From the NCBI RefSeq assembly GCF_001913155.1, contig NZ_CP018760.1, positions 3,162,001 through 3,226,000 of the forward strand: a DNA stretch of 64,000 nucleotides, written 5' to 3'. Shown here in pieces: positions 36,154 to 45,339 of the stretch. The first letter of the stretch is position 1; every line of letters starts with the position of its first letter. Below the pieces are notes generated by a model that searched no databases, had not been told where the DNA came from, and saw only the letters and a program-made list of their open reading frames with translations. The DNA is from Maribacter hydrothermalis. GTDB taxonomy: Bacteria; Bacteroidota; Bacteroidia; Flavobacteriales; Flavobacteriaceae. Made by a program: the position numbers and the translations under genes.

Positions 36154-38364
36154 GTGACACACAGTAAAGATTTTAAAAATATAGATTTACATTCCTCATT
36201 AAAAAAACATTTTGGTTTTTCTCAATTCAAAGGACTTCAAGAAGAAGTAATAAAGAATGTTTTAAAACGGAATAATACTTTTGTGATTATGCCCACTGGT
36301 GGAGGAAAATCACTTTGTTATCAATTACCAGCACTTATGCAAGAAGGTACTGCTATTATAGTATCTCCTTTGATAGCCTTAATGAAAAACCAAGTAGATG
36401 CCATTCGTGGCGTGTCTGCTGAGGTAGGTATTGCCCATGTTTTAAATTCCTCATTGAATAAAGGCGAAATAAAACAGGTAAAACAGGATATTACCAATGG
36501 CATAACCAAGTTGTTGTATGTAGCTCCTGAATCGTTAACTAAAGAAGAAAATGTTGAGTTTTTACGCTCGGTCACTATTTCATTTATGGCTGTAGATGAA
36601 GCCCATTGCATTTCTGAATGGGGGCACGATTTTAGACCTGAGTACCGTAACCTTAAATCAATTGTAGAGCGTTTAGGAGATAATATACCAATAATTGGCC
36701 TTACCGCTACGGCTACACCTAAAGTACAAGAAGATATTATAAAGAATTTAGGTATAGGAGGAGCTAAGTTGTTCAAGGCTTCTTTTAATAGGCCAAACCT
36801 TTTCTATGAAGTACGCACAAAGACCGATAATATTGAAGCTGATATCATAAGATTCGTTAAACAAAATTCGGGAAAGTCGGGTATAATTTATTGCCTTAGC
36901 CGCAAGAAGGTTGAAGAATTGGCGCAAGTTTTACAGGTTAACGGTGTAAGCGCTGTGCCGTACCATGCAGGTTTTGATGCAAAGACAAGAGCAAAGTATC
37001 AAGATATGTTCTTAATGGAAGATGTAGATGTAGTAGTCGCAACTATAGCTTTTGGAATGGGTATTGACAAGCCAGATGTTAGGTTTGTAATTCATCATGA
37101 TATTCCTAAAAGTATTGAAAGTTATTACCAAGAAACCGGGAGAGCTGGAAGAGATGGAGGGGAAGGACACTGTTTAGCGTATTATTCATACAAGGATATA
37201 GAAAAACTAGAAAAGTTTATGTCAGGCAAACCTGTTGCAGAACAGGAAATAGGTAACGCATTGCTACAAGAGGTTGTTGCATATGCCGAGACGTCTATGT
37301 CGAGGCGTAAATTTATGCTCCATTATTTTGGCGAGGAATTTGACGACGTAAACGGAGAAGGGGCAGAAATGGATGATAATACCAGAAACCCTAAAGAGAA
37401 AGAAGAAGCAAAAGATGATGTTGTAAAACTTTTAAAGGTAGTTCAAGGCACTAGCGAAAAATTTAAATCTAAAGAGGTTGTAAATGCGTTGCGTGGTAAA
37501 ATGAATGCAATAATTTCATCTCATAAAACAAATGAAAAAAACTTTTTTGGAATTGGTTCCGATAAGGACAAAAGTTTTTGGATGGCATTAATTCGCCAAA
37601 CTTTGGTTGCAGGACTTCTGCGAAAAGAAATTGAACAATATGGTGTATTACATGTAACAGATAATGGTGCTTCTTTTTTAAAGGCTCCTGTTTCGTTTAT
37701 GATGACAAAAGACCATGTTTACAATGCGGAAAATGACAATGCAATAGTAGGAGCAGCAAAGTCTGGCGGTGTAGCTGATGAGCGTTTGTTGAAACAATTA
37801 AAAGATTTAAGAAAGGCACAGGCCAAAAAAATAGGGGTTCCACCATTTGTAGTGTTCCAAGATCCTTCTTTGGAAGATATGGCCTTGAAATACCCTATTT
37901 CCCATGAAGAATTATTAAATGTACATGGAGTTGGTGAGGGTAAGGCTAAAAAATATGGTAAACCATTTATTACGTTTATAAATGCCTATGTAACAGAAAA
38001 TGAAATTATACGTCCAGATGATTTGGTGGTTAAAAGTACCGGTGCAAACTCTGCTTTAAAACTTTATGTAATTCAGAATGTAGATAGGAAATTACCATTA
38101 TCTGATATTGCTTCTTCTAAAGGATTGGAAATTCCTGATTTAATAAAAGAAATGGAACAAATTGTTTATAGTGGAACAAAACTAAATATTAACTATTGGA
38201 TTGATGAAATCTTAGATGAGGATCAACAAGAAGAAATTCATGAGTACTTTTTGGAAGCTGATACCGATGATTTAGAGAATGCAATGACAGAGTTTGATGG
38301 CGATTATGAAGAAGAAGAACTACGTTTATACCGATTAAAGTTTATAAGTGAAGTTGCGAATTAA
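36154..38364 (+). CDS. recQ: ATP-dependent DNA helicase RecQ (zinc cysteines missing)
   Basis: A 736-residue helicase starting at GTG. Motif 0/I MPTGGGKSLCYQLP, II DEAHCISEWGHDFRPEY, III LTATAT, IV-VI including YYQETGRAGRDG are all present. The following RecQ-C-terminal region keeps SRRKFMLHYFGEEF, but the four zinc-binding Cys of E. coli RecQ (in the CRR...CGNCDIC segment) are replaced (Ser, Gly, Ala, Asp...). An HRDC domain follows (about residues 550-630, SHEELLNVHGVGEGKAKKYG), then a C-terminal helical extension. Function in recombination repair is clear from the motor; loss of the zinc site appears to be a lineage trait. Confidence 0.94.
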   Translation: MTHSKDFKNIDLHSSLKKHFGFSQFKGLQEEVIKNVLKRNNTFVIMPTGGGKSLCYQLPALMQEGTAIIVSPLIALMKNQVDAIRGVSAEVGIAHVLNSSLNKGEIKQVKQDITNGITKLLYVAPESLTKEENVEFLRSVTISFMAVDEAHCISEWGHDFRPEYRNLKSIVERLGDNIPIIGLTATATPKVQEDIIKNLGIGGAKLFKASFNRPNLFYEVRTKTDNIEADIIRFVKQNSGKSGIIYCLSRKKVEELAQVLQVNGVSAVPYHAGFDAKTRAKYQDMFLMEDVDVVVATIAFGMGIDKPDVRFVIHHDIPKSIESYYQETGRAGRDGGEGHCLAYYSYKDIEKLEKFMSGKPVAEQEIGNALLQEVVAYAETSMSRRKFMLHYFGEEFDDVNGEGAEMDDNTRNPKEKEEAKDDVVKLLKVVQGTSEKFKSKEVVNALRGKMNAIISSHKTNEKNFFGIGSDKDKSFWMALIRQTLVAGLLRKEIEQYGVLHVTDNGASFLKAPVSFMMTKDHVYNAENDNAIVGAAKSGGVADERLLKQLKDLRKAQAKKIGVPPFVVFQDPSLEDMALKYPISHEELLNVHGVGEGKAKKYGKPFITFINAYVTENEIIRPDDLVVKSTGANSALKLYVIQNVDRKLPLSDIASSKGLEIPDLIKEMEQIVYSGTKLNINYWIDEILDEDQQEEIHEYFLEADTDDLENAMTEFDGDYEEEELRLYRLKFISEVAN

Positions 38365-38385
38365 TTTTAATATTTATAAATAAAG

Positions 38386-38426
38386 AATCCATTAACCTTA
38401 TTAGTTAGGTTGATGGATTTGTTTTT
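38386..38426 (+). terminator. intrinsic terminator downstream of recQ
   Basis: A stem AATCCATTAACCT / AGGTTGATGGATT (one G-T pair) with an 8-nt loop is followed by a run of seven T's, 22 nt after the recQ stop. Confidence 0.8.
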
Positions 38427-38668
38427 TTAGAGTCTAGGCTAAATAGAAATGAATATTCTGTTTGTGCTAGACCTTTTTATTGATATTAGGTGATATGTAA
38501 ATTGAAAAATTTCATTTTCCTTTATATATTATTCAGAATATTATATTTAAGTGCTTGATTTTCAAATATTTAATTTTTGTTTAACTTTTTTATCAAAAAT
38601 TTAAACAAAAATTAAGACTATTACTTGTAGTTCCTTTATACTTTTACAGAAATCTAAAAAAAAGAACT
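38427..38668. other. AT-rich upstream region of the fasciclin gene
   Basis: After the recQ terminator, this gap (part of a 304-nt non-coding stretch) has no gene-like frame. It contains one long inverted repeat (38570-38615, listed separately) and, close to the gene, TACTTTTA (38639-38646), one mismatch from the -7 consensus, without a well-spaced -33 TTG. Confidence 0.5.
38570..38615. repeat. 15-bp inverted repeat upstream of the fasciclin gene
   Basis: Bases 38570-38584 (TTTAATTTTTGTTTAA minus its first base) pair exactly with 38601-38615. After one mismatch, an inner T-run/A-run continues the stem toward a short loop. It lies 54 nt before the fasciclin ATG. The sequence is nearly all A/T plus a G-C pair in each arm, so it may be an operator or a weak hairpin. 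Confidence 0.55.
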
Positions 38669-39181
38669 ATGAAAATTTTAAAAATTACACTGGTAAGCGC
38701 TATTGCATTATTTGTAACAAACATTTATGCGCAGTCAGAAACTATTGTTGGTGTGGCAGCGGGAAATGAGAATTTTACAACCTTGGTTGCTGCAGTAAAA
38801 GCTGCTGATTTGGTAGAAACATTAAATAGTGAAGGTCCGTTTACTGTTTTTGCTCCGGTAAATAGTGCTTTTGAAGCACTGCCAGCTGGCACTGTTGACA
38901 CATTGTTAAAGCCAGAAAGTAAAGATGCATTAACAGGTATATTAACTTATCATGTGGTTGCTGGAAAATATATGGCTGCTGATGTTGTAAAGGCTATCAA
39001 AGGTAACAATGGTGCTTTTCCTGTTAAAACTGTACAAGGGGGAACAATTATTTTATCATTGAATGGAGATAAAGTAATGATGAAAGATGAAAAAGGAAAT
39101 ATGTCTACTGTAATTATGGCAGACGTAGCTGCAAGCAATGGTGTTATACACGCTATTGATACTGTTTTAATGCCCAAGTAA
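38669..39181 (+). CDS. secreted fasciclin-domain protein
   Basis: A 170-residue protein: signal peptide 1-21 (ending NIYAQ) and one fasciclin (FAS1) domain covering the rest. The family boxes H1 (GPFTVFAPVNSAFEALP) and H2 (ASNGVIHAIDTVLMP), with ILTYHVVAGKY between them, are complete. FAS1 proteins mediate adhesion or bind ligands at the cell surface. It is monocistronic with a strong terminator. Confidence 0.94.
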   Translation: MKILKITLVSAIALFVTNIYAQSETIVGVAAGNENFTTLVAAVKAADLVETLNSEGPFTVFAPVNSAFEALPAGTVDTLLKPESKDALTGILTYHVVAGKYMAADVVKAIKGNNGAFPVKTVQGGTIILSLNGDKVMMKDEKGNMSTVIMADVAASNGVIHAIDTVLMPK

Positions 39182-39202
39182 TTATATAATTTCCCCCAAA
39201 AT

Positions 39203-39235
39203 AAAAGCCCATCTATAAAATAGATGGGCTTTTTA
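39203..39235. terminator. intrinsic terminator downstream of the fasciclin gene
   Basis: AAAAGCCCATCTA (39203-39215) pairs with TAGATGGGCTTTT (39221-39233) and is followed by T's. It is bidirectional and also lies just past the stop of the convergent gene at 39251. Confidence 0.9.
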
Positions 39236-39250
39236 TTTCAATTATTTTAT

Positions 39251-40564
39251 TTATGGTATAGATGTGCCATCAGTATCAAGTTTACCTCTACGCAATTGCC
39301 TTTGAATTTTTTTAATGGCAGATTCAATTGATTTTTCAGGTTCTATTATATTGTATTCACCCCAAAAATTTGGGTCTGCAAAGCCAATGGCTTCGTCGCT
39401 TAAAATAATTGACGATTTAATCCTATCCTTTGATTTTGGTATATAATTATCAATGTTTTTATCCCAATCTGTAACGGCCATTTCGCAGCTCATACTATAA
39501 ACAGAGTTAAATAGGCGTTTATCCCAATTAATTTTGAATTCTAAAAGTACATTGCTGTACCCGTAGTACCATTTTCCATTTTTCTCGCGATAATCTACTC
39601 TATAGGATACCTCTGTTGGCCAAACTTCTGCATTTTTAGGTTTTCTACGTACAAACATTTGTGACGCTAATCTTCTATCTGTAATGTTTAATGAGTACAC
39701 TGCACTAGTTAATATTTTGTTCTTTGCGTCTATATATAATTTTCCAGTATACAAGGGGTCTAAGATTTCATCTTTTTGTTTAAAATCAATAACATAAATT
39801 AATTGGTCGTTAACCCTTGTTGATGTGTCAAAAGAAAAATCGTAATAAGAAATCGTTTCTGGAGTAAAAATATAATCGGGATACTTAACCATGTCAACAA
39901 ACAAAGTATTAAAGGGGCCTCCTTGTAATTTCAAAGCAACAGTATCTAGCTTGTTATAATCTGTGCTTTTTCTTGCCTTATAAAGCTCTAATGCATCACT
40001 TTTATTAGAGGAATATGGTGCTTTATAAATATTTACCACGGCTTCCGAGAGGCTAACATTAGTTCTTCTTTTTTTAATGGTTTCTCTATAAAAAGCGGTC
40101 ATGACCGTACTTTCGTTTAAATAATTATTTCCCTTTTTATCTAAGGTTTCCATTACCAGTTTTTGGGCATTATTAGGTGCGTCTATTCTTGCTTCTGATA
40201 AAGCCATTATAAATTCATCCATTAGAATCTTATTGTCATTTTTATCCAATTGTGCTAATGGAATCATTCTTGTTTTATAACCTAAAAAGCCAATTATGAG
40301 ATTGCCATTTGCCTCATCGATAGGCACCTTCAGAGAAAATTCTCCCTCAGAATTTGTAATGGTACTGTGATTAGTGTTTTCTATGGTTAGCGATGCGAAT
40401 ATTAAAGGCTTTTTAGAGTTTGAATCCAATATTTCACCCGTATATTCTACAAAGCTGGAACTTTGGGCATAAACATGGGCGGCACCTGCGATAGCAAATA
40501 GAACTAGTGTTAAAAATAATTTAGCTATATAGTGTCCTAATATAGTGGATCGTTCCTTTTTCAT
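39251..40564 (-). CDS. secreted protein with carboxypeptidase-regulatory-like domain
   Basis: A 437-residue exported protein. The signal segment (about residues 11-34, LFLTLVLFAIAGAAHVYAQ) is followed by a CarboxypepD_reg-like domain (~40-120: YTGEILDSNSKKPLIFASLTI, NSEGEFSLKVP, GFLGYKTRMIPL). A larger beta-rich domain (~130-410) contains TAFYRETIKKRRTNVSLSEAVVNIYKAPY and KLYIDAKNKILTSAVYSLN, similar in style to DUF5686-type Bacteroidota surface proteins. No TonB-dependent-receptor barrel is present. It may act in the periplasm or on the outer membrane; the function is unknown. Confidence 0.8.
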   Translation of the reverse strand: MKKERSTILGHYIAKLFLTLVLFAIAGAAHVYAQSSSFVEYTGEILDSNSKKPLIFASLTIENTNHSTITNSEGEFSLKVPIDEANGNLIIGFLGYKTRMIPLAQLDKNDNKILMDEFIMALSEARIDAPNNAQKLVMETLDKKGNNYLNESTVMTAFYRETIKKRRTNVSLSEAVVNIYKAPYSSNKSDALELYKARKSTDYNKLDTVALKLQGGPFNTLFVDMVKYPDYIFTPETISYYDFSFDTSTRVNDQLIYVIDFKQKDEILDPLYTGKLYIDAKNKILTSAVYSLNITDRRLASQMFVRRKPKNAEVWPTEVSYRVDYREKNGKWYYGYSNVLLEFKINWDKRLFNSVYSMSCEMAVTDWDKNIDNYIPKSKDRIKSSIILSDEAIGFADPNFWGEYNIIEPEKSIESAIKKIQRQLRRGKLDTDGTSIP

Positions 40565-40646
40565 AACGTTATTTTTTTATATTAAGATAGTGATTTTAAG
40601 TTGATTATGGTAATATTATCATCAATAATTAATAGGACATAGGTTT

Positions 40647-41390
40647 TTACTTGCCGCTATCAAAAGTTTTTGAAGATGAGCTGACTAATCTATTTATTTC
40701 TTGCAACTCCTCTTGGGTCAAGTCTCTCCATTTGCCAATAGGAACATCTAATTTAACATTCATAATTCTAATTCGTTTCAGCTTTTTTACCCTAAAATCT
40801 AAAAACTCGCACATACGGCGTATTTGTCTATTAAGGCCTTGTGTTAGTATAATGCGGAATTGATATGTGCTTACCTCGAAAACTTCACATTCTTTAGTGA
40901 CCGTGTCTAATATTGGAATTCCTTTTCGCATTCGGTTTAAAAAATCTATAGTAATGGGTTTGTCAACTGTTACTAAATATTCTTTTTCATGGTTGTTACG
41001 TGCTCTTAAAATTTTATTTACGATATCACCGTCATCAGTAAGAAAAATAAGTCCTTCGCTAGGCTTGTCTAACCTGCCAATGGGAAAAATACGTTTGGGA
41101 TAGTTTATATAATCAATAATATTATCTTTTTCTACTCCCGTATCTGTGGTACAAACAATGCCAACTGGCTTATTAAAAGCAATATATGTTGATTTTCCTT
41201 TTGGTTCTTTAATTAACTCGCCGTCAACTTTAACAATGTCTCCTTTAGCTATTTTTGTGCCCATTTCTGGCACTTTACCATTTATGATAACTCTTCCTTG
41301 CTCTATAAGTTTATCTGCCGCCCTACGAGAGCAATACCCTGTCTCGCTTAGGTATTTATTGATTCTTGTCTTATTAGAATTGTCTTCCAT
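40647..41390 (-). CDS. rluF: 23S rRNA pseudouridine synthase RluF
   Basis: A 247-residue RsuA/RluB/E/F-family synthase. The N-terminal S4 RNA-binding domain (residues ~8-65, [23 protein letters not shown] region) is followed by the catalytic motif [14 protein letters not shown] with Asp108, and by [28 protein letters not shown], which is typical of RluF (modifies U2604 of 23S rRNA). It lies 23 nt after the serine hydrolase gene on the same strand. Confidence 0.92.
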   Translation of the reverse strand: MEDNSNKTRINKYLSETGYCSRRAADKLIEQGRVIINGKVPEMGTKIAKGDIVKVDGELIKEPKGKSTYIAFNKPVGIVCTTDTGVEKDNIIDYINYPKRIFPIGRLDKPSEGLIFLTDDGDIVNKILRARNNHEKEYLVTVDKPITIDFLNRMRKGIPILDTVTKECEVFEVSTYQFRIILTQGLNRQIRRMCEFLDFRVKKLKRIRIMNVKLDVPIGKWRDLTQEELQEINRLVSSSSKTFDSGK

Positions 41391-41413
41391 ACTATGTTTT
41401 ACGGTTTCGGGTA

Positions 41414-42541
41414 TTAATTTCGAGATACCTCCTGCTGGTAGATTTCCCTACCTAATTGAGCTAAAAACGGAATTCCTATTTCGTCGTACTCATAGGTGTC
41501 ATCATTGAATATTCCATTTTTGTTCACTAAAATTGTAGCAGTTAATAGAAATTCGATATTTTTTTGGGTGTCCTTTATGTAAGCGCAATCAGTTAATGTA
41601 CCATAAGCAAAGCCTACTTTATTATATATTTGTATATGGTCTGGTATGTTTTCTTTGGTATCTCCATATAGAAAAAACTTACAATACCCGTCATAATAAG
41701 TTTTTGAATCGTACCCTACCTCCCGTGGTACGGTGTGCATGGTTGATAATAAATAGTTCCTTTGCTCACTGCTTAGGTTAAAACGTTCATTTTCTTTGAA
41801 ATTTTGTGGAAAAATAACACGCTTTAAGAGATTGTGTTGGGCTGATATAGGATAGTAATTTTTACGGCTAAAATCAAATGGAGAAGTAATCAATTCGCCA
41901 TCTTCAAAATAACCAAGGCCTTTTGTAATGTTAGTTAAATTAAGTTTTTCAGGTATTTTATCTAAAAATGGTTTGGTTATTCCGGTAGTGGAATCATTTA
42001 AATATATAATTAGCGGTTTTGTTTTTAAATCCTCTGAATGATAGCCTAGCCTATGTGCAATTCTAACTGGTGATATGCCTTTTCTTTTTAAGTTTTTATT
42101 GATAGAATCGAAGCTTAAAAACTCTATGAGCCTGTTATTTGCCAAATTATCACTAACTGCAAAAATTTCTGAAATATCTTTTTTAAAGGTACTTTCTATG
42201 GTGTCGCCTTCAATATAGTACTTTGTTTGCATTGATAAGCTGTCAATTTTGTTCAACTGTTCTAAAGCCAAAACTGCGGTTGGGAATTTGGCGGTACTTG
42301 CCGGGTAAAAGTACATGCTATCATTAACTTGAAAATCGTAGTCCGTAAATAATACGCTATCATTTCTTCTATTAATTTGTGTATACCTTATTTGAACTTG
42401 ATAATTTGCAATACTATCCATCACCCTTTTAATTTTTGGGTCGGTTGAATTTAAAGCAGTTTCAAGAAAATTTAAATTTTGTTTTTCTTGAGAACACGAT
42501 AAAACAAATACATAACAAAATAATAGTAGAAATTTCTTCAT
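41414..42541 (-). CDS. class A beta-lactamase-like serine hydrolase (lipoprotein)
   Basis: A 375-residue protein. The start at 42541 gives a lipoprotein signal with lipobox VLSC (Cys16); an upstream ATG at 42577 would overlap the next gene. The class A-type active site is present: SxxK as S82-T-A-K85 (YPASTAKFP) and SDN at 130-132 (AVSDNLANN). The third motif KTG reads KVG in NKVGFAYG. Such proteins (beta-lactamase2, PF13354) include lactamases and peptidoglycan or ester hydrolases; the KVG change and lipid anchor make a resistance role uncertain. Confidence 0.85.
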   Translation of the reverse strand: MKKFLLLFCYVFVLSCSQEKQNLNFLETALNSTDPKIKRVMDSIANYQVQIRYTQINRRNDSVLFTDYDFQVNDSMYFYPASTAKFPTAVLALEQLNKIDSLSMQTKYYIEGDTIESTFKKDISEIFAVSDNLANNRLIEFLSFDSINKNLKRKGISPVRIAHRLGYHSEDLKTKPLIIYLNDSTTGITKPFLDKIPEKLNLTNITKGLGYFEDGELITSPFDFSRKNYYPISAQHNLLKRVIFPQNFKENERFNLSSEQRNYLLSTMHTVPREVGYDSKTYYDGYCKFFLYGDTKENIPDHIQIYNKVGFAYGTLTDCAYIKDTQKNIEFLLTATILVNKNGIFNDDTYEYDEIGIPFLAQLGREIYQQEVSRN

Positions 42542-42557
42542 AACACAATTGTAATAT

Positions 42558-42797
42558 TTAAGGTGTGTAAATTTCACCTCTATGAGGTTTAAGTATATCT
42601 CTAATCGAAATCATTTCATTTTCTTCTACTACCATAAAAGCAATACTGTACATGTCATTTATTTCTTTATAACCAGTTATATTTAGAGCAGTTTTTTCCA
42701 ATGCTATAAATTCATTTAAATGCTTTACATGATGCTCTGCTGTTTTCAATGCAGTGGGACCTCTAAAATCCCAAATAAGTTTTATTTGTCGACTCAA
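42558..42797 (-). CDS. small conserved flavobacterial protein of unknown function
   Basis: A 79-residue soluble protein (MSRQIKLIWDFRGPTALKTA... ending HRGEIYTP). It has the feel of a conserved flavobacterial orphan family: IWDFRGPTALKTAEHH, a central helix and FMVVEENEM. No domain or catalytic motif is recognised. It ends 16 nt before the serine hydrolase start on the same strand, so the two are probably co-transcribed. Confidence 0.65.
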   Translation of the reverse strand: MSRQIKLIWDFRGPTALKTAEHHVKHLNEFIALEKTALNITGYKEINDMYSIAFMVVEENEMISIRDILKPHRGEIYTP

Positions 42798-43006
42798 GTA
42801 TTGTGTGGTTTTTAATTAACACTAATAGGAGCACAAATCTACCTAAAATTCATTAGTCTTAGTTCTATAATAATATACTTTAGTACATGACGACCATTAT
42901 AATTTAGCTTTTGATACTATTCTTTTTTTATATTGCGTTATCGAAATATGTGTTAAGTAAATCATTAAGCGTTTGCATACGATGCAGTTATTACTATTTT
43001 TGCTCG

Positions 43007-43906
43007 ATGTTTTCTAATAAATCAACCTTTTTCAACAACAAGTTGTACACTATATTAAGTATAGGGTTGCTATTTGTTATACTAATTTCTTGTGATGGAC
43101 TTTTTAAACAAGAAAAAAGAAAAGACCAAGTTGCAAGGGTTGGCAACTCTTACTTATATAAAGAGGATTTAGCTCCACTCATAACAGAAAATATGAGTAA
43201 AGGAGATAGTGCATCATTTGCTATAAATTATATTAATAATTGGGCATCTAAGCAATTACTTCTTTCAAAAGCCAAAATAAATCTATCTGAAGAAAAATTA
43301 GCGGAGTATAACGCCTTGGTAGATGATTATAGAACGGACCTTTATACGCGTGTTTATAAGGAAGCTTTAGTTTCACAGGCAACCGATTCGATAATTACCA
43401 ATGACCAGTTAAACACATTCTACGATCAAGGGAAGGAGAATTTTAAATTAAAAGAAAGAATTGCTAGAATAAGATTTGTTGCTTTGCCTAAGGGATTTTT
43501 AGATAAAGATGAGGTAAGTAAAAGGTTAAAAAGATTTGAAGAAGAGGATGTTAAATATCTTGATTCTATAGGGGTGCATTTCAAGAAATTAAATTTCAAT
43601 GATTCTATTTGGGTCCGTTACAGTAGAATTTTTGAAGAAATACCTCCAATTACCATTGACAATGTAGATAAGTACTTAAAAAATTCACAATTTTTTGAAT
43701 TGGAGGATTCAATCGGGGTATATTTGGGGAAAATAGAAGAAATTAAAGATGTAAATGAAATTGCACCTTTGTCTTTTATTAAGCCTACCATAGAGCAAGT
43801 TTTATTAAGTCGAAGAAAAATGGACTACTTGCGTAAATTAGAATCTGAATTATTAGATGAAGCAATTAAAGATAAAGAATTTGAAGTTTTCGAAAATAAA
43901 AAATAG
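43007..43906 (+). CDS. SurA/PrsA-like periplasmic chaperone lipoprotein without PPIase domain
   Basis: A 299-residue protein. The ATG at 43007 gives a signal sequence ending in the lipobox LISC (Cys28); a longer frame from 42911 adds a non-conserved stretch. The mature N-terminus VARVGNSYLYKEDLAPL and the following helices resemble the chaperone part of SurA/PrsA proteins, with REEK-like charged helices and a linker. A parvulin domain is not apparent. The 3' end overlaps the next SurA-like gene by 50 nt, so the two are translationally linked. A role in outer-membrane protein folding is inferred from context. Confidence 0.75.
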   Translation: MFSNKSTFFNNKLYTILSIGLLFVILISCDGLFKQEKRKDQVARVGNSYLYKEDLAPLITENMSKGDSASFAINYINNWASKQLLLSKAKINLSEEKLAEYNALVDDYRTDLYTRVYKEALVSQATDSIITNDQLNTFYDQGKENFKLKERIARIRFVALPKGFLDKDEVSKRLKRFEEEDVKYLDSIGVHFKKLNFNDSIWVRYSRIFEEIPPITIDNVDKYLKNSQFFELEDSIGVYLGKIEEIKDVNEIAPLSFIKPTIEQVLLSRRKMDYLRKLESELLDEAIKDKEFEVFENKK

Positions 43907-45335
43907 TTTATTTATCGGTACGATAGCACTGTTTTCAGGTGTTTCAACTGCACAAGATAGTATTGTAAATCAAGAAAGCGAAGTTGAGCCAATGGAAGCT
44001 GTTGCTGAAGTAACTAGCGTAAAGAAGGACTCCTCAATAAATTTTAAGCGGGTAAAATTAGATGGAATAGCTGCCGTTGTAGGTGATTATGTAATTTTAG
44101 ATTCGGACATAGAAAAGACATTGATAGATTTAAAAAGTCAAGGTGCTTCTACAGAAGATATTACCCATTGCGGACTTTTAGGTAAATTGATGGAAGACCG
44201 TTTGTATGCCAACCAAGCAGTGCAAGATAGTATTTTGGTATCCGATGATGAGGTGAATGCTACAGGTGACCGTCAATTGCAGTCTTTGGTTCAGCAAATA
44301 GGATCAATGGATAAGGTGCTTAAATACTATAAGAAAGAAGATGAAGCGACCTTTAGAGAAGAGCTGTATAAGATAAATAAATTACGTATGCTTTCAGAGC
44401 GTATGCAACAAGATATCATAAAAGAAATTGAGATTACACCAGAAGAAGTTCGCCAGTTTTTTAATAAAATACCTGAAAATGAACGCCCTGTTTTTGGCGC
44501 AGAATTAGAAATTGCTCAAATTACCAAAGAGCCAGAACCATCTGAAGAAGAGAAGCAAAAAGTTATTGATAAGCTAAACCAGATAAAAGCAGATGTTGAT
44601 GATAATGATGCTAGCTTTAGTGTAAAGGCTATTTTATATTCCCAAGATCCAGGGTCAAAGTCTAAAGGTGGTTTTTATAGTATTACCAAGGATACTGGTT
44701 TCGACAAGACATTTAAAGATGTGGCATTTAGTTTAAAAGAAGGTGAAGTGTCAGAGCCTTTTGAAACTACATTTGGTTATCATATTATTTATATCGAAAA
44801 AATTAGAGGTCAAGAACTAGATTTAAGGCACATTTTAATTCAACCAGAAATTTCTCAGAATGTAATGGATGAAGCTAAAGCCGAATTGGATAGTATTCGT
44901 GAGAAAATTATCAATAAGGAGTTTACTTTTGCCGAAGCTGCATTAAATTTTTCTGATGAGAAAGAAACGAAATTTGATGGCGGACTTTTAAGAAACCCAC
45001 AAGATTTTAGTTCTCGTTTTGAACTAACAAGAATGGATCCGACTTTATATAATCAAGTTCAGAACTTAAAGGATAATGAGGTGACATATCCAATTTTAGA
45101 GGAAGACCCAAGAGGTGGACCGCCAAAATATAAAATCCTTAAAATCACGAACAGGTTTGATGAGCACGTTGCAGATTTTTCTAAAGATTACACAAAAATT
45201 CAAGAATTAGCTCTTACTGAAAAGAAATATAATGCCATTAAAAAATGGATGGATGAACATATAGAAGATACCTATATTAGCGTTAACGATGAGAACAAAG
45301 ATTGTGACTTCGCTAACAATTGGGTAAAAAAATAA
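43857..45335 (+). CDS. SurA-type peptidyl-prolyl isomerase
   Basis: A 492-residue periplasmic protein. The signal peptide is SLFIGTIALFSGVSTAQ (cleavage about residue 33). The SurA N-terminal chaperone domain follows (KLDGIAAVVGDYVILDSDIEKTL..., GLLGKLMEDRLYANQAV), then two parvulin-type domains (about 210-315 and 320-430) with GGFYSITKDTGFDKTFKDVAFSLKEGEVSEPFETTFGYHIIYI (landmarks: GGFYS, LKEGEVSEPF, GYHII) and LRHILIQPE. The ATG at 43857 overlaps the preceding gene by 50 nt; a TTG at 43881 would also include the signal. It escorts outer-membrane proteins to the BAM complex. Confidence 0.9.
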   Translation: MKQLKIKNLKFSKIKNSLFIGTIALFSGVSTAQDSIVNQESEVEPMEAVAEVTSVKKDSSINFKRVKLDGIAAVVGDYVILDSDIEKTLIDLKSQGASTEDITHCGLLGKLMEDRLYANQAVQDSILVSDDEVNATGDRQLQSLVQQIGSMDKVLKYYKKEDEATFREELYKINKLRMLSERMQQDIIKEIEITPEEVRQFFNKIPENERPVFGAELEIAQITKEPEPSEEEKQKVIDKLNQIKADVDDNDASFSVKAILYSQDPGSKSKGGFYSITKDTGFDKTFKDVAFSLKEGEVSEPFETTFGYHIIYIEKIRGQELDLRHILIQPEISQNVMDEAKAELDSIREKIINKEFTFAEAALNFSDEKETKFDGGLLRNPQDFSSRFELTRMDPTLYNQVQNLKDNEVTYPILEEDPRGGPPKYKILKITNRFDEHVADFSKDYTKIQELALTEKKYNAIKKWMDEHIEDTYISVNDENKDCDFANNWVKK

Positions 45336-45339
45336 ATAT

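Noticed and set aside
36321-36776. A 151-codon frame antisense to recQ
   Set aside because: It mirrors the codon pattern of the well-conserved RecQ motor domain and has no recognisable domain, start context or operon partner.
43857-43906. 50-nt overlap of the two SurA-like genes as a possible frameshifted fusion
   Set aside because: Each protein has its own signal sequence and complete N-terminus, so they are two genes with coupled translation.
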